A stretch of 64,000 bases of DNA. Source: Acinetobacter haemolyticus (GTDB taxonomy: Bacteria; Pseudomonadota; Gammaproteobacteria; Pseudomonadales; Moraxellaceae). Position numbers and translations under genes: made by a program. The stretch spans positions 1 through 64,000 of the forward strand of contig NZ_OVCN01000015.1 in the NCBI RefSeq assembly GCF_900406815.1, read 5' to 3'. Below the pieces are notes generated by a model that searched no databases, was not told where the DNA came from, and saw nothing but the letters and a program-made list of their open reading frames with translations. Every line of letters starts with the position of its first letter. The stretch's first letter is position 1. Below are positions 1 to 10,767 of this stretch, piece by piece.

Positions 1-6
1 ATATAA

Positions 7-597
7 ATGACTGATATAGAAATAGAAACACATCCCTTACAACCTTTTCTCTCTTCTAATGCAAAGCTGTTAATGTTAGGAAGTTTTCCACCGCCGCAAA
101 GCCGTTGGAAAATGGATTTTTACTATCCGAATTATCAAAATGATATGTGGAGAATATTTGGTCTAATTTTTTTTAAAGATAAAAATCATTTTTTAGATTT
201 ACCAAATAAGAATTTTAAGGAACAGCATATTCGTGACTTCTTGACCGAAGTTGGCATTGGAATATCTGATACGGCTTATCAGGTGAAGCGACTACAAGGT
301 AATGCATCGGATAAGTTTTTAGAAATCGTTACACCTACAGATTTATCAAAATTGCTTGAGCAAATGCCATTGTGTCATACCATCATGACCACAGGTGATA
401 AAGCAACAGATACACTAATGCAGCATTTTCCAGAGCAATCGAACAAGCCAATGATAGGGCAGTCTGTGCAGGTTAAACATCTTGATCGGGAATTGAATTT
501 ATACCGACTACCATCATCATCACGGGCATATCCATTGGCTTTAGAGAAAAAAGCAGATGTTTACCGTCAATTATTTATGGAAATAGGATTAATCTAG
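7..597 (+). CDS. uracil-DNA glycosylase family protein (mismatch-specific type)
   Basis: A 196-residue cytosolic protein of the uracil-DNA glycosylase superfamily, which removes uracil or mispaired bases from DNA. The N-terminal stretch LMLGSFPPPQSRW, followed by FYYPNYQNDMWRIFG, fits the water-activating and base-binding loop typical of this superfamily's Mug-like and uncharacterised members. The C-terminal LPSSSRA (near residue 170) corresponds to the DNA-intercalating loop region. The gene begins six bases into the window, so its promoter is not visible. It converges on the phospholipase D gene with an 8-base gap. Family membership is fairly sure; substrate preference is not, and it may be a divergent member without tested activity. 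Confidence 0.75.
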   Translation: MTDIEIETHPLQPFLSSNAKLLMLGSFPPPQSRWKMDFYYPNYQNDMWRIFGLIFFKDKNHFLDLPNKNFKEQHIRDFLTEVGIGISDTAYQVKRLQGNASDKFLEIVTPTDLSKLLEQMPLCHTIMTTGDKATDTLMQHFPEQSNKPMIGQSVQVKHLDRELNLYRLPSSSRAYPLALEKKADVYRQLFMEIGLI

Positions 598-604
598 TAG
601 CTGT

Positions 605-2158
605 TTACATCATCCATTCAACAGGAAAGTAAGTCACAACATTCATTGTAAATCTTTGAAAGGGAGTACTTTCAGGATCATGAGAATGCTTAATAATTTC
701 GCCATCTTGTTTATGTTCGTACCAAATGATATTTCCATTTTCATCCAGTCCGAGTTGATAGGCAATTTGTAGCAAATGTTGGTCAAGCATTTCAGTAATT
801 TGGTTTTGTAGTTGATCAGATTCAACCACCAAACCGACCTCGGTATTTAACTGAGCCGATCGTGGGTCAAAGTTAAAAGAACCAATAAAAACTTTACCAT
901 CTACATCGAAAAATTTTGCATGTAAGCTTGAACGATTTTTACCTTTTACTGGAATGACGCTGCCTGTGGCAACTTCATACCAAGTCCTTTTCTTACGTTC
1001 GATATTCGGTTTAAACTCATAAAGCTGTACATCATTTTCTAAAAGAGATTTTCGATATCGACTATAAAAAGAATGAACTACGGCGACATCATTGGCAACT
1101 AGACTGTTGGTCAATACACGAACCTTGATACCGTTATTTGATAATTGATTTAAGTATTCAGTACCACGTTCGGTGGGTACGAAATATGCTGAAACCAATT
1201 CCATATGCTGTTCAGGTTTTCCCATAATTTTTAAGACCTGAGAATACAAAAGATCCTGTTGCTCTGCTTGTCCAGTGACTTTGTTGGGGTGATCTGCCAC
1301 AAAATGCGCTTTGGCCCATTGAATAGGGTGGTTTTGAAGTCGGATTTTTAAATAATCTTGAGCCGTTTCCAATTTATTCTCTGTTAAAGTATTTTTTTCA
1401 TCTAAGGCTTGATAGCGCTGTTTAATTTGTTCGAATTGTTGATTTGTTCCTTTACCAATTAACTGTTCAGTTGAATAACTTAAGTCGCTATTCCAAAACG
1501 CATTGAATATTTCAACTGCATGATCAACCGAAGATCCATAGAATAAAATATCCATATCACTAAACTGAAATTGTTCACTTGCTTCAAAATACTCACTACT
1601 AATATTACGACCACCTGTCACAGCAATTGATGAGTCAGCAATCGTGAGTTTATTGTGCATACGATGGTTGATCTGTTTGAACCGAAAAATATAATCAATA
1701 AATCGCAGATGTCTAAACTTATATGGATTGAAAATACGAATGTTTAAATTAGGATGCTGAGAAAGTGCTTTAAGGTTTTTATCAAGTTTTGTTCCATTTT
1801 GATCGTCGATTAATATACGGATTTTTACCCCGCGATCTGCAGCTTTAAGTAACTCATACAGCATCAAGTTACCGATAACATCATCATTCCAAATATAATA
1901 TTGCAGATCCAGTTGATGTTTGGCATTTCGAATTAAATGCATACGAGAGGCAATACTTAGAAAGGCATCATCCAAAGCTAAAACAGCTGTTAAGCCCTGT
2001 TCAATGTTAAGCTCAGATTGTGGGTCATTTACCCATTTTGTTTTATTATCCAAGGGATTACTCCACTCATTATTTTGATTGGTTGGTAAAGTGCAACCAT
2101 TCAGCCAGAACACGATTGCCAATGTAGTAACTTTAAAAAGGTATAAATTCTTTATCAT
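605..2158 (-). CDS. lipoprotein phospholipase D / cardiolipin-synthase-like protein
   Basis: A 517-residue phospholipase D superfamily protein with two catalytic HKD motifs: HNKLTIADSS (H168, K170, D175) and HAKFFDVDG (H near residue 413). Each is followed by the usual GGRN or GSFNFDPRS stretch. The N-terminus has a hydrophobic segment ending in LNGC, a lipobox with Cys22 as the probable lipidated residue, so the enzyme is likely anchored in the cell envelope. Proteins with this layout hydrolyse phosphodiester bonds or transfer phosphatidyl groups, as cardiolipin synthase C does. The gene stands alone and converges on the glycosylase gene. Which phospholipid reaction it performs cannot be told from sequence. 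Confidence 0.85.
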   Translation of the reverse strand: MIKNLYLFKVTTLAIVFWLNGCTLPTNQNNEWSNPLDNKTKWVNDPQSELNIEQGLTAVLALDDAFLSIASRMHLIRNAKHQLDLQYYIWNDDVIGNLMLYELLKAADRGVKIRILIDDQNGTKLDKNLKALSQHPNLNIRIFNPYKFRHLRFIDYIFRFKQINHRMHNKLTIADSSIAVTGGRNISSEYFEASEQFQFSDMDILFYGSSVDHAVEIFNAFWNSDLSYSTEQLIGKGTNQQFEQIKQRYQALDEKNTLTENKLETAQDYLKIRLQNHPIQWAKAHFVADHPNKVTGQAEQQDLLYSQVLKIMGKPEQHMELVSAYFVPTERGTEYLNQLSNNGIKVRVLTNSLVANDVAVVHSFYSRYRKSLLENDVQLYEFKPNIERKKRTWYEVATGSVIPVKGKNRSSLHAKFFDVDGKVFIGSFNFDPRSAQLNTEVGLVVESDQLQNQITEMLDQHLLQIAYQLGLDENGNIIWYEHKQDGEIIKHSHDPESTPFQRFTMNVVTYFPVEWMM

Positions 2159-2293
2159 TTCGTTATGAAGGCTAAATCCCTTTGTAATTTATATGTTATT
2201 GATTTTATATATCTCTAAAAAATTTTTATTTCTAAGGGTTTAATGTAACTAATCACCTTAATTCCATGTAAAAGTATTGCTATTGAGTAAGGG

Positions 2294-2313
2294 TACTATA
2301 CTGGTGTATAGTA
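2294..2313. promoter_or_regulatory. FrmR operator
   Basis: An inverted repeat TACTATAC-TGGT-GTATAGTA with perfect 8-bp arms lies 28 bases before the frmR start. The ATAGTATA-type arm resembles operators described for FrmR in enteric bacteria, and the position suits autorepression of frmR-frmA. The assignment is by resemblance and position. Confidence 0.75.
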
Positions 2314-2340
2314 TATTTTTGGATTTAATGTGATGACATT

Positions 2341-3746
<1,406 letters not shown>

Positions 3747-3759
3747 TTATTAACGTTTA

Positions 3760-3789
3760 GATTTGATGATGCTTTTGCATCATCAAATC
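3760..3789 (+). terminator. perfect hairpin after frmA
   Basis: GATTTGATGATGC-TTTT-GCATCATCAAATC forms a perfect 13-bp stem with a four-base loop, 13 bases after the frmA stop. It has no clear U-tract after it, so it may act as a transcript-end stabiliser rather than a strong intrinsic terminator. Confidence 0.55.
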
Positions 3790-4102
3790 TCAATAATGAA
3801 GCGTTTCAAAGCCACATTTCAAAAAATACCTAAAATATAGATGCTCTCATGATCAAGATTTTTGGTCTGCTCAAAGCTGATTACTGACAATGATCAAATT
3901 GATAGCTTTAATTTCTCAACTTGTAAATCCAAGAAAAACTTTGCTCTAAAACTAAGCTTAATTTCTTAAATCTAATCGCGTCTTGCTGGATTGTGGCGCA
4001 ACTGCATTAAAACAAAGCCTTTTTAGCACCATTACTTAATCTGTAAGTTTAAAAATTCATGATGAATAAAGTAATTAATTGAATTTTATATAAAAAATAA
4101 AC
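3790..4102. other. non-coding stretch between frmA and the urea operon
   Basis: About 310 bases without a supported gene. The only motif noticed is GCACCAT near 4026, which could be half of an NtrC site about 100 bases upstream of the predicted sigma-54 start. It has no good second half. Confidence 0.4.
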
Positions 4103-4117
4103 TGGCACACTTTCTGC
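4103..4117 (+). promoter_or_regulatory. sigma-54 (RpoN) -24/-12 promoter of the urea operon
   Basis: TGGCAC-ACTTT-CTGC matches the RpoN consensus TGGCAC-N5-TTGC with correct GG-to-GC spacing. It lies about 40 bases before the allophanate hydrolase start. Sigma-54 control would fit nitrogen-limitation induction of urea breakdown. The start site is predicted near 4128. Confidence 0.7.
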
Positions 4118-4132
4118 ATTTAATTATCCAAA

Positions 4133-4144
4133 CTTGTATACAAG
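4133..4144. promoter_or_regulatory. operator for the GntR/FCD regulator
   Basis: CTTGTATACAAG is a perfect 12-bp palindrome just downstream of the predicted transcription start. TTGTATACAA-type sites are typical of FCD-subfamily GntR repressors, and such a regulator is the third gene of this operon. Binding is inferred. Confidence 0.7.
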
Positions 4145-4158
4145 ATGGGATTCATAAA

Positions 4159-5985
4159 ATGCATGAGATAAAAACTTTAGGTTGGACAATTTCAGAGTGG
4201 CAAATAGCTTATTCGAAAAATGAGATCCAACTTGATACTTTAAAAGATTTGGTTGCATCAATTGATCCTCAAGACAATGCGTGGATTTCAATTGCGACGG
4301 TGGAACAGATTGAACAGCAAATTCAAGTTCTCAATGAATTAACTAAAGAAGCTGAAAGTTTAGCAAAACAATTTCCACTCTACGGTGTTCCATTTGCAGT
4401 TAAAGATAATATTGATGTTGCTGGGTTTGTAACTACCGCAGCTTGTAAAGCTTTAACTACTGTTGCAGCAGAAGATGCTGAAACAGTACGTTTGTTAAAA
4501 CAAGCGGGAGCAATCGTAGTTGGTAAAACCAACCTTGATCAGTTTGCAACAGGTTTAGTAGGAACTCGTTCTCCATATGGTGCTGTTGCAAATACATTTA
4601 ATTCTAAATATGTCAGTGGCGGTTCAAGTTCAGGTTCAGCAAGTGTGGTTGCTCGTGGATTTGTTCCATTTGCATTAGGCACAGACACCGCAGGTTCAGG
4701 GCGTGTACCCGCAGCGTTTAACAATATTGTTGGGCTGAAACCAACCAAAGGGCGTTTTTCAAATCGTGGGTTATTGCCAGCATGTAAAAGTCTAGATTGT
4801 ATTTCGATCTTTGCCTTAACGGTTGCCGATGCAGATCTAGTCGCTCATCAAATCGAAGCCTACGATGCTCTGGATAGTTATTCACGTAAGCATCCAAAGA
4901 ATGTGCCAGCGCATTTCTCTAGCAAATTAAAATTTGCCATTCCAGAAAAGCTAAATTTCTTTGGAGATGAACAAGCTGAAAAAGCATTTCAGCAAACAAT
5001 CCAATTACTTGAGTCATTAAATGCTGAAATCACTAAAATTGATTTTTCAGATTTTGAGCAACTGGCAGCGCAACTATATCAAGGTTCATGGGTAGCAGAA
5101 CGTACCGCAGCCGTTGAAGATTTACTGAAAGCTAATCCTGATGCATTTGATCCAACGGTATTAGAAATTATTAAAAACGGCGAAAAATATTCAGCGATGG
5201 ATGCCTACAATGCAGAATATTTAAAACAAGATTTAGCTCGAAAAATCCAACAAAGATTGGCTGATTTTGATGCCTTAATTGTTCCAACCGCACCTACAAT
5301 TTATACCATTGAGCAGCTTCAACAAAATCCGATTGAATATAACGCTCATTTGGGAACATATACCAATTTTACCAATTTAGCCGATCTCAGTGCGCTTGCA
5401 TTGCCAGCAGGATTTAGAGCTGATCATCTACCGTTTGGAATCACTCTAATTGCGCCAGCTTGGCACGATGCGGCATTGGTTCATTTTGGTAAAGCTTGGC
5501 AAAACTATCTTGCACTGAAATTAGGAGCATTGGATAAAGCTCTGCCTTTAAGTTCTGCTACGCCTATTTCGCAACATCATATTCGTGTTGCAGTCGTTGG
5601 TGCTCATCTAACAGGTATGCCATTAAATTTTCAATTAACCACACGCGATGCCGTGCACATCGAAACCACAACAACTTCTAAAAACTATGCGCTTTATGCT
5701 TTGAATGGAACAGTTCCGCCGAAACCCGGCTTAGCACGTCAGCAAGATGGACAAAGCATCATTGTTGAATTGTGGGATGTTCCTACTGCTCGATTTGGTG
5801 AATTTGTGGCAGAGATTCCAACACCTTTAGGGATGGGCAATGTCGAATTACAAGATGGGCGCTGGGTGAAAGGTTTTATCTGTGAGCCTTATGGCATAAA
5901 TGATGCAGAGAATATTAGTCATTTTGGTGGATGGAGAGCTTATATCCAGCATCGTAACAGCCAAGCAGCAAACACAGCGAATTAA
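4159..5985 (+). CDS. atzF: allophanate hydrolase
   Basis: A 608-residue amidase-signature enzyme that converts allophanate to CO2 and two ammonia, the second step of ATP-dependent urea breakdown. The Ser-cisSer-Lys triad is visible as Lys82 (FAVKDN), Ser156 (GGSSSGS) and Ser180 (DTAGSG). Residues from about 470 to the end form the C-terminal domain typical of full-length allophanate hydrolases. The gene is 17 bases upstream of urea carboxylase, and the two activities together equal the fused urea amidolyase of yeasts. Control is probably by sigma-54 and the downstream GntR protein. The symbol follows the characterised bacterial homologue. Confidence 0.93.
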   Translation: MHEIKTLGWTISEWQIAYSKNEIQLDTLKDLVASIDPQDNAWISIATVEQIEQQIQVLNELTKEAESLAKQFPLYGVPFAVKDNIDVAGFVTTAACKALTTVAAEDAETVRLLKQAGAIVVGKTNLDQFATGLVGTRSPYGAVANTFNSKYVSGGSSSGSASVVARGFVPFALGTDTAGSGRVPAAFNNIVGLKPTKGRFSNRGLLPACKSLDCISIFALTVADADLVAHQIEAYDALDSYSRKHPKNVPAHFSSKLKFAIPEKLNFFGDEQAEKAFQQTIQLLESLNAEITKIDFSDFEQLAAQLYQGSWVAERTAAVEDLLKANPDAFDPTVLEIIKNGEKYSAMDAYNAEYLKQDLARKIQQRLADFDALIVPTAPTIYTIEQLQQNPIEYNAHLGTYTNFTNLADLSALALPAGFRADHLPFGITLIAPAWHDAALVHFGKAWQNYLALKLGALDKALPLSSATPISQHHIRVAVVGAHLTGMPLNFQLTTRDAVHIETTTTSKNYALYALNGTVPPKPGLARQQDGQSIIVELWDVPTARFGEFVAEIPTPLGMGNVELQDGRWVKGFICEPYGINDAENISHFGGWRAYIQHRNSQAANTAN

Positions 5986-6002
5986 TTGGGGGGGAAATCA
6001 TC

Positions 6003-9000
6003 ATGTTTAAAACTGTACTTATTGCAAACCGTGGTGAAATTGCTGTTCGAGCGATTCGCACACTTAAAAAATTAGGTATAACCAGTGTTGCTGTGTATTC
6101 GGATAGTGATCGTTATGCGCAACATGTCGAAGATGCTGATATTGCGATTGGATTAGATGGTTTAAAACCAGCCGATACTTATTTGAGTATTGAAAAATTA
6201 ATTCAGGCAGCTAAACAAACTGGCGCGGAGGCAATCTTTCCAGGTTATGGCTTTCTTTCTGAAAGTGCAGATTTTGCTCGTGCTTGCGAAGAAAATAATA
6301 TTGCTTTCATGGGACCAACGGCTGAGCAAATTCTAGAATTTGGTCTAAAGCATCGTGCTCGTGAATTAGCTGCTGCTGCCAATGTACCAATGACACCGGG
6401 AACTGGATTGTTGGATAGCTTAGAAGAAGCACTGATTGCCGCAGATCGTATTGGCTATCCAATTATGTTGAAAAGTACTGCTGGCGGTGGTGGTATTGGT
6501 TTGACTCGTTGTGATTCGCCACAAGCCTTGACCGACGCTTACGAAAGTGTAAAACGTTTGGGCGAACAGTTTTTCAAGGATGCAGGCGTATTTATTGAAT
6601 GCTTTATTGATAAAGCGCGTCATGTTGAAGTACAAATTTTTGGTGATGGAAAAGGGCAAGTCGTTGCCTTTGGTGAGCGTGATTGCTCTTTGCAACGTCG
6701 TAACCAGAAAGTGGTAGAGGAAACGCCTGCGGCAAATTTACCTGAAGCGACACGAAAAAAACTACATCAAGCAGCGGTAGAACTGGGTAAATCCGTTAAT
6801 TATCGTAGTGCAGGAACAGTAGAGTTTATTTACGATGCCAATCGAGATGAGTTTTATTTTTTAGAAGTGAATACACGCTTACAGGTTGAGCATCCAGTCA
6901 CTGAGATGGTTACAGGCTTAGACTTAATTGAATGTATGCTCAAAGTGGCTGCTGGTGATGAACTTGATTGGACATATCTCAACAATATTCAGCCTAAAGG
7001 CGCAGCGATTGAGGTTCGTGTTTATGCTGAAGATCCTGTTAAAAATTTCCAGCCTAGTCCCGGTGTACTGACAGAAGTTGCATTTCCAGAAGGTACACGT
7101 GTTGATACTTGGGTGAAAATGGGCACAGAGATTTCTCAATACTTCGACCCGATGATTGCCAAAATTATTGTACATTCTGACGATCGTGCTAGTGCTATTG
7201 AAAAATTAAAGCATGTATTGGCTGAAACTCGATTGAATGGCATCAGCACAAACTTAGATTACGCACGTGCCATCGTTTCAGATCAGCGTTTTGAATCTAT
7301 GCAAATTTGGACAAGAATGTTGGATGATTTCAATTACACGCCAAACGTGATTGAAGTGGTTCAAGCAGGGACTTTAAGTTCAATTCAAGATTATCCGGGT
7401 CGTACAGGTTACTGGGATATTGGTGTACCGCCATCAGGTCCCATGGATGATTATGCATTTCAGCTTGCCAATCGTATTGTTGGAAATGATGCTAAAGCCG
7501 CAGGTTTTGAGTTTACCTTAGTTGGACCGACTTTAAAGTTTCATACAGATACAACCATTGCTTTGTCGGGTGCAAGCTGTACTGCGTTGTTAGATGATCA
7601 GGAAATTGATTTTTGGAAACCTGTTGAAGTTAAAGCAGGACAAATTCTAAAAATCGGTCAAGTTGAATCAGGTTGCCGTACATATTTAGCGGTACGAAAT
7701 GGTTTGGATGTTCCTGTTTATTTAGGTAGTCGTTCTACCTTCGCACTTGGTAATTTTGGTGGTCATGCAGGTCGTACCTTACGTGTCGGCGATATGATTA
7801 AAATGGTTGATCCAGCATTTGCTAGTGCAGAATTGCCACTTGCACATGATGAACCCCAAGCGTTATCGGCTAACTTGATTCCTGAATACACTAATGAATG
7901 GGAAATTGCGGTGTTATATGGTCCGCATGGTGCACCAGATTTCTTTAAACCTGAGTACGTAGAAGAGTTTTTTGCTTCGGAATGGACAGTGCACTTTAAC
8001 TCAAATCGTTTAGGCGTGCGTTTGTCAGGACCAACGCCAAGCTGGGCAAGAGAAAATGGTGGTGAAGCAGGTCTACATCCATCGAATGTCCATGACTGTG
8101 AATATGCAATCGGTGCAATTAACTTCACAGGCGATTTCCCTGTGATTCTGGCGAAAGATGGTCCAAGTTTAGGCGGTTTCGTTTGTCCTGTGACGATTGC
8201 CAAAGCAGAACTTTGGAAAGTGGGTCAGCTTAAAGCTGATGATAAAATTCGCTTTTATCCGATTAGTGTTGAACAAGCCAATGAACTTGAACGTCAGCAA
8301 ATTGAAAATATCCAAAACTTTGCTGAAGCAAGCAAAGTTGTAGAAACGATTGAGCCAATTCAAGAGGTTGTGAGTACGATTTTGGCACAACGTGAACCAA
8401 CTGAATTGTCGCCAAAAACAGTGTATCGTCAAGCAGGTGATAGTTATATTCTCTTAGAGTATGGTGACAATGTTCTGGATTTAGCTTTACGTTTACGTGT
8501 GCATCAACTGATTCAAATGATCCGTGATGCAAAAATTGCGGGTGTATTGGAGCTGTCACCGGGTGTTCGTTCACTACAGATTAAATACGACGGCTTAGTA
8601 ATTCCACAATCACAATTGATTGCTCACTTACTTCAACTTGAAGAGGAAATGGGGGATTTAAGTCAATTAAAAATTCCATCTCGTATCGTACATTTGCCAA
8701 TGGCATTTGAAGATAGTTCGACTTTAGGAGCTGTAGAACGCTATCAAGAAAGTGTTTGCTCTAAAGCACCGTGGTTGCCAAATAACGTTGACTTTATCCA
8801 ACGCATTAATGGTTTGGCAGATCGGAATGAAGTTAAAGATATTATTTTTGATGCGAACTATTTAATTCTTGGCTTGGGTGATGTGTATTTAACTGCACCT
8901 TGTGCCGTGCCAATCGACCCACGTCATCGTTTACTGAGTTCTAAATATAACCCAGCTCGTACTTTTACAGCAGAGGGAACAGTTGGGATTGGTGGTATGT

Positions 9001-9608
9001 ACATGTGTATCTATGGCATGGATTCACCGGGCGGCTATCAATTGATAGGACGTACTTTACCGATTTGGAATAAGTTTAAGAAAAACAAACAATTCGGTGA
9101 TAAGCAATGGTTCTTACAATTCTTTGATCAAATCAAATATTTTGAGGTGACAGAAGAAGAACTGAATCAATGGCGTGCTGACTTTGAAAATGGTTGTGCT
9201 GAGATCAAGATTGAAGAAACAGAATTCGATTATGCGGATTATGTAAAATTCTTAGAGAATGAAGCTGAAAGTATTGCCGAGTTTAAAGTTAAGCAACAAC
9301 AAGCATTCACAACTGAAGTGGATCGTTGGAAAGAGGAGTTTGCAGCTCAGCCTGTAGAACAGATTCAAGAAAATAACCATGCTGATTACAGTCATTTAGC
9401 ATCATTAAATGCATCGATGACAGGTAATATCTGGAAAATTTTTGTTGAACATGGTCAAGAGGTTAAAAAAGGTGAAACTGTTGCTATTATTGAAGCAATG
9501 AAAATGGAACTTCCTGTTTATGCAGAAGAAGATGGCATTGTAAAAGCCATTATTTGTAGAGCAGGGCAAACCGTACATAGTGGTGAACCACTGGTTTATA
9601 TGGAATAA
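6003..9608 (+). CDS. urea carboxylase (biotin-dependent)
   Basis: A 1201-residue biotin enzyme that carboxylates urea to allophanate using ATP and bicarbonate. From N to C it has a biotin carboxylase (residues 1-450, ATP-grasp GGGGIGLTRC near residue 160, VNTRLQVEHPVTE), a KipA-like then KipI-like carboxyltransferase region (about 450-1070), and a biotinyl domain with EAMKM, where Lys1167 carries biotin. The length is normal for the family. A strong purine-rich GGGGGGAAA sits before the ATG. It lies between allophanate hydrolase and a GntR regulator in one operon. The urea-carboxylase-associated proteins and a urea transporter, often adjacent in other genomes, are absent here. Confidence 0.95.
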   Translation: MFKTVLIANRGEIAVRAIRTLKKLGITSVAVYSDSDRYAQHVEDADIAIGLDGLKPADTYLSIEKLIQAAKQTGAEAIFPGYGFLSESADFARACEENNIAFMGPTAEQILEFGLKHRARELAAAANVPMTPGTGLLDSLEEALIAADRIGYPIMLKSTAGGGGIGLTRCDSPQALTDAYESVKRLGEQFFKDAGVFIECFIDKARHVEVQIFGDGKGQVVAFGERDCSLQRRNQKVVEETPAANLPEATRKKLHQAAVELGKSVNYRSAGTVEFIYDANRDEFYFLEVNTRLQVEHPVTEMVTGLDLIECMLKVAAGDELDWTYLNNIQPKGAAIEVRVYAEDPVKNFQPSPGVLTEVAFPEGTRVDTWVKMGTEISQYFDPMIAKIIVHSDDRASAIEKLKHVLAETRLNGISTNLDYARAIVSDQRFESMQIWTRMLDDFNYTPNVIEVVQAGTLSSIQDYPGRTGYWDIGVPPSGPMDDYAFQLANRIVGNDAKAAGFEFTLVGPTLKFHTDTTIALSGASCTALLDDQEIDFWKPVEVKAGQILKIGQVESGCRTYLAVRNGLDVPVYLGSRSTFALGNFGGHAGRTLRVGDMIKMVDPAFASAELPLAHDEPQALSANLIPEYTNEWEIAVLYGPHGAPDFFKPEYVEEFFASEWTVHFNSNRLGVRLSGPTPSWARENGGEAGLHPSNVHDCEYAIGAINFTGDFPVILAKDGPSLGGFVCPVTIAKAELWKVGQLKADDKIRFYPISVEQANELERQQIENIQNFAEASKVVETIEPIQEVVSTILAQREPTELSPKTVYRQAGDSYILLEYGDNVLDLALRLRVHQLIQMIRDAKIAGVLELSPGVRSLQIKYDGLVIPQSQLIAHLLQLEEEMGDLSQLKIPSRIVHLPMAFEDSSTLGAVERYQESVCSKAPWLPNNVDFIQRINGLADRNEVKDIIFDANYLILGLGDVYLTAPCAVPIDPRHRLLSSKYNPARTFTAEGTVGIGGMYMCIYGMDSPGGYQLIGRTLPIWNKFKKNKQFGDKQWFLQFFDQIKYFEVTEEELNQWRADFENGCAEIKIEETEFDYADYVKFLENEAESIAEFKVKQQQAFTTEVDRWKEEFAAQPVEQIQENNHADYSHLASLNASMTGNIWKIFVEHGQEVKKGETVAIIEAMKMELPVYAEEDGIVKAIICRAGQTVHSGEPLVYME

Positions 9609-9619
9609 GGCAAGGCTGC

Positions 9620-10315
9620 ATGAAAGAAATCAAAATAAAAACTACAAAAAGCTCAGACAATTTGTCTGAGCTGGTTTACCAACGCATCAAGAATGATATC
9701 TTTGATTTCAAACTGATGCCGGGTGAACGTTTCACTGAATCTGAAGTTGCAAAAGCTTATGATGTAAGTCGTACCCCAATCCGACAAGCACTATATCGTT
9801 TGCAACAAGAGGGTTATGTGGATGTGAGTTTTCGTAGCGGTTGGCAAATCCGACCGCTTAATTTTCGATATTATGAAGAACTTTATGATGTGCGGATCGT
9901 ATTAGAAAAAGATTCCATTCGTAAACTTTGTCAGATGGATCATCAAAATTCGGTTGAATTATCGGTTCTAAAAGATTTATGGATGATTGAACCTCATCAA
10001 TATCTAAAAGATATTAAACAACTGTCACAACAAGATGAGGATTTCCATTGCGCTTTAGTTCGTGCCTCTGGAAATAATGAAATGGCGAGAATTCATCGTG
10101 ATTTGAGCGAGCGAATTCGTATTATTCGTCGTTTAGATTTCTCGAAAGATTATCGCATTGAAGCGACTTATCAGGAACATCAGAAAATACTGGGTTATAT
10201 TTTTAATCGTAAAGTAGATGAAGCCATTCAGGCGATTGAAGCACATATTATGCAAAGTCGTGATGAAGTGAAAAAAATTACTTTACAGATGTTGGACTCG
10301 AGTCAGTTTTATTGA
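9620..10315 (+). CDS. GntR-family transcriptional regulator (FCD/FadR type)
   Basis: A 231-residue regulator with an N-terminal winged helix (VYQRIKNDIFDF..., FTESEVAKAYDVSRTPIRQA, residues about 15-75) and a C-terminal all-helical FCD effector domain with the metal-binding pattern D...H...H. It is the last gene of the urea operon, 11 bases after urea carboxylase, so it probably regulates its own operon through the palindrome at 4133-4144. The effector could be urea, allophanate or a related amide; this is inferred only from context. Confidence 0.9.
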   Translation: MKEIKIKTTKSSDNLSELVYQRIKNDIFDFKLMPGERFTESEVAKAYDVSRTPIRQALYRLQQEGYVDVSFRSGWQIRPLNFRYYEELYDVRIVLEKDSIRKLCQMDHQNSVELSVLKDLWMIEPHQYLKDIKQLSQQDEDFHCALVRASGNNEMARIHRDLSERIRIIRRLDFSKDYRIEATYQEHQKILGYIFNRKVDEAIQAIEAHIMQSRDEVKKITLQMLDSSQFY

Positions 10316-10343
10316 TTTACGAGTTCACTAACACCGCATAATC

Positions 10344-10372
10344 TTTACTAAGGTTGTATAAGCCTTAGTAAA
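10344..10372 (+). terminator. hairpin after the urea operon
   Basis: TTTACTAAGG and CCTTAGTAAA form a perfect 10-bp stem with a nine-base loop, 28 bases after the regulator stop codon. No U-run follows, so terminator strength is uncertain. Confidence 0.5.
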
Positions 10373-10496
10373 AACTCTTCATTCCATGCCTAATCCTGCA
10401 TAAAACTAACATCTTTTATTCATTTTCTATTTAATAATAAAGATCAAATTTACAATCATCAGATGAAACATGAAGAATGATCAAATAATTACATAA

Positions 10497-10677
10497 ATTT
10501 TTCTGAAACTTGTGGATAAAGAAAGCTTCTTTGCTACAGAGATAGATGGCATCACTTTGATGCGCGTTGATCACAACACGCCGCCACTAACCGTACTGCA
10601 AGAACCGACTCTAGTTTTTGTTTTACAAGTAAGCTTAAAGCCCCATTCAATATTGGGTTTTTTCTTGAGTAAACTTT
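10497..10677 (+). pseudogene. decayed N-terminal fragment of an AraC-family regulator
   Basis: No start codon is in frame (a stop precedes at 10494), but the frame reads DKESFFATEIDGITLMRVDH, then NTPPLTVLQEPTLVFVLQ, before diverging. This matches the N-terminal AraC_N pattern (IPGLSLxRxDxPTPP...LYEPSLCLVxQG). The rest of the regulator, including the AraC helix-turn-helix, is missing. An AAAGCCC...GGGTTTTTT terminator-like element sits inside the end, at about 10636-10662. I read it as a gene remnant after deletion. Recognition is from motif similarity only. Confidence 0.65.
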
Positions 10678-10767
10678 AAAATCTGTAAGCTAGCTGACAA
10701 ATCGTGTCCGCAATATTGATTATGTTAGGAAAGTAGCAATAAACGAACAGATAGTTAGAGTTGATCA

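Noticed and set aside
4026..4032. Possible NtrC site before the urea operon
   Set aside because: Only one half-site, GCACCAT, is present and no matching second arm was found.
7763..8203. 146-residue open frame on the minus strand
   Set aside because: It is entirely inside the urea carboxylase gene and reflects its codon use.
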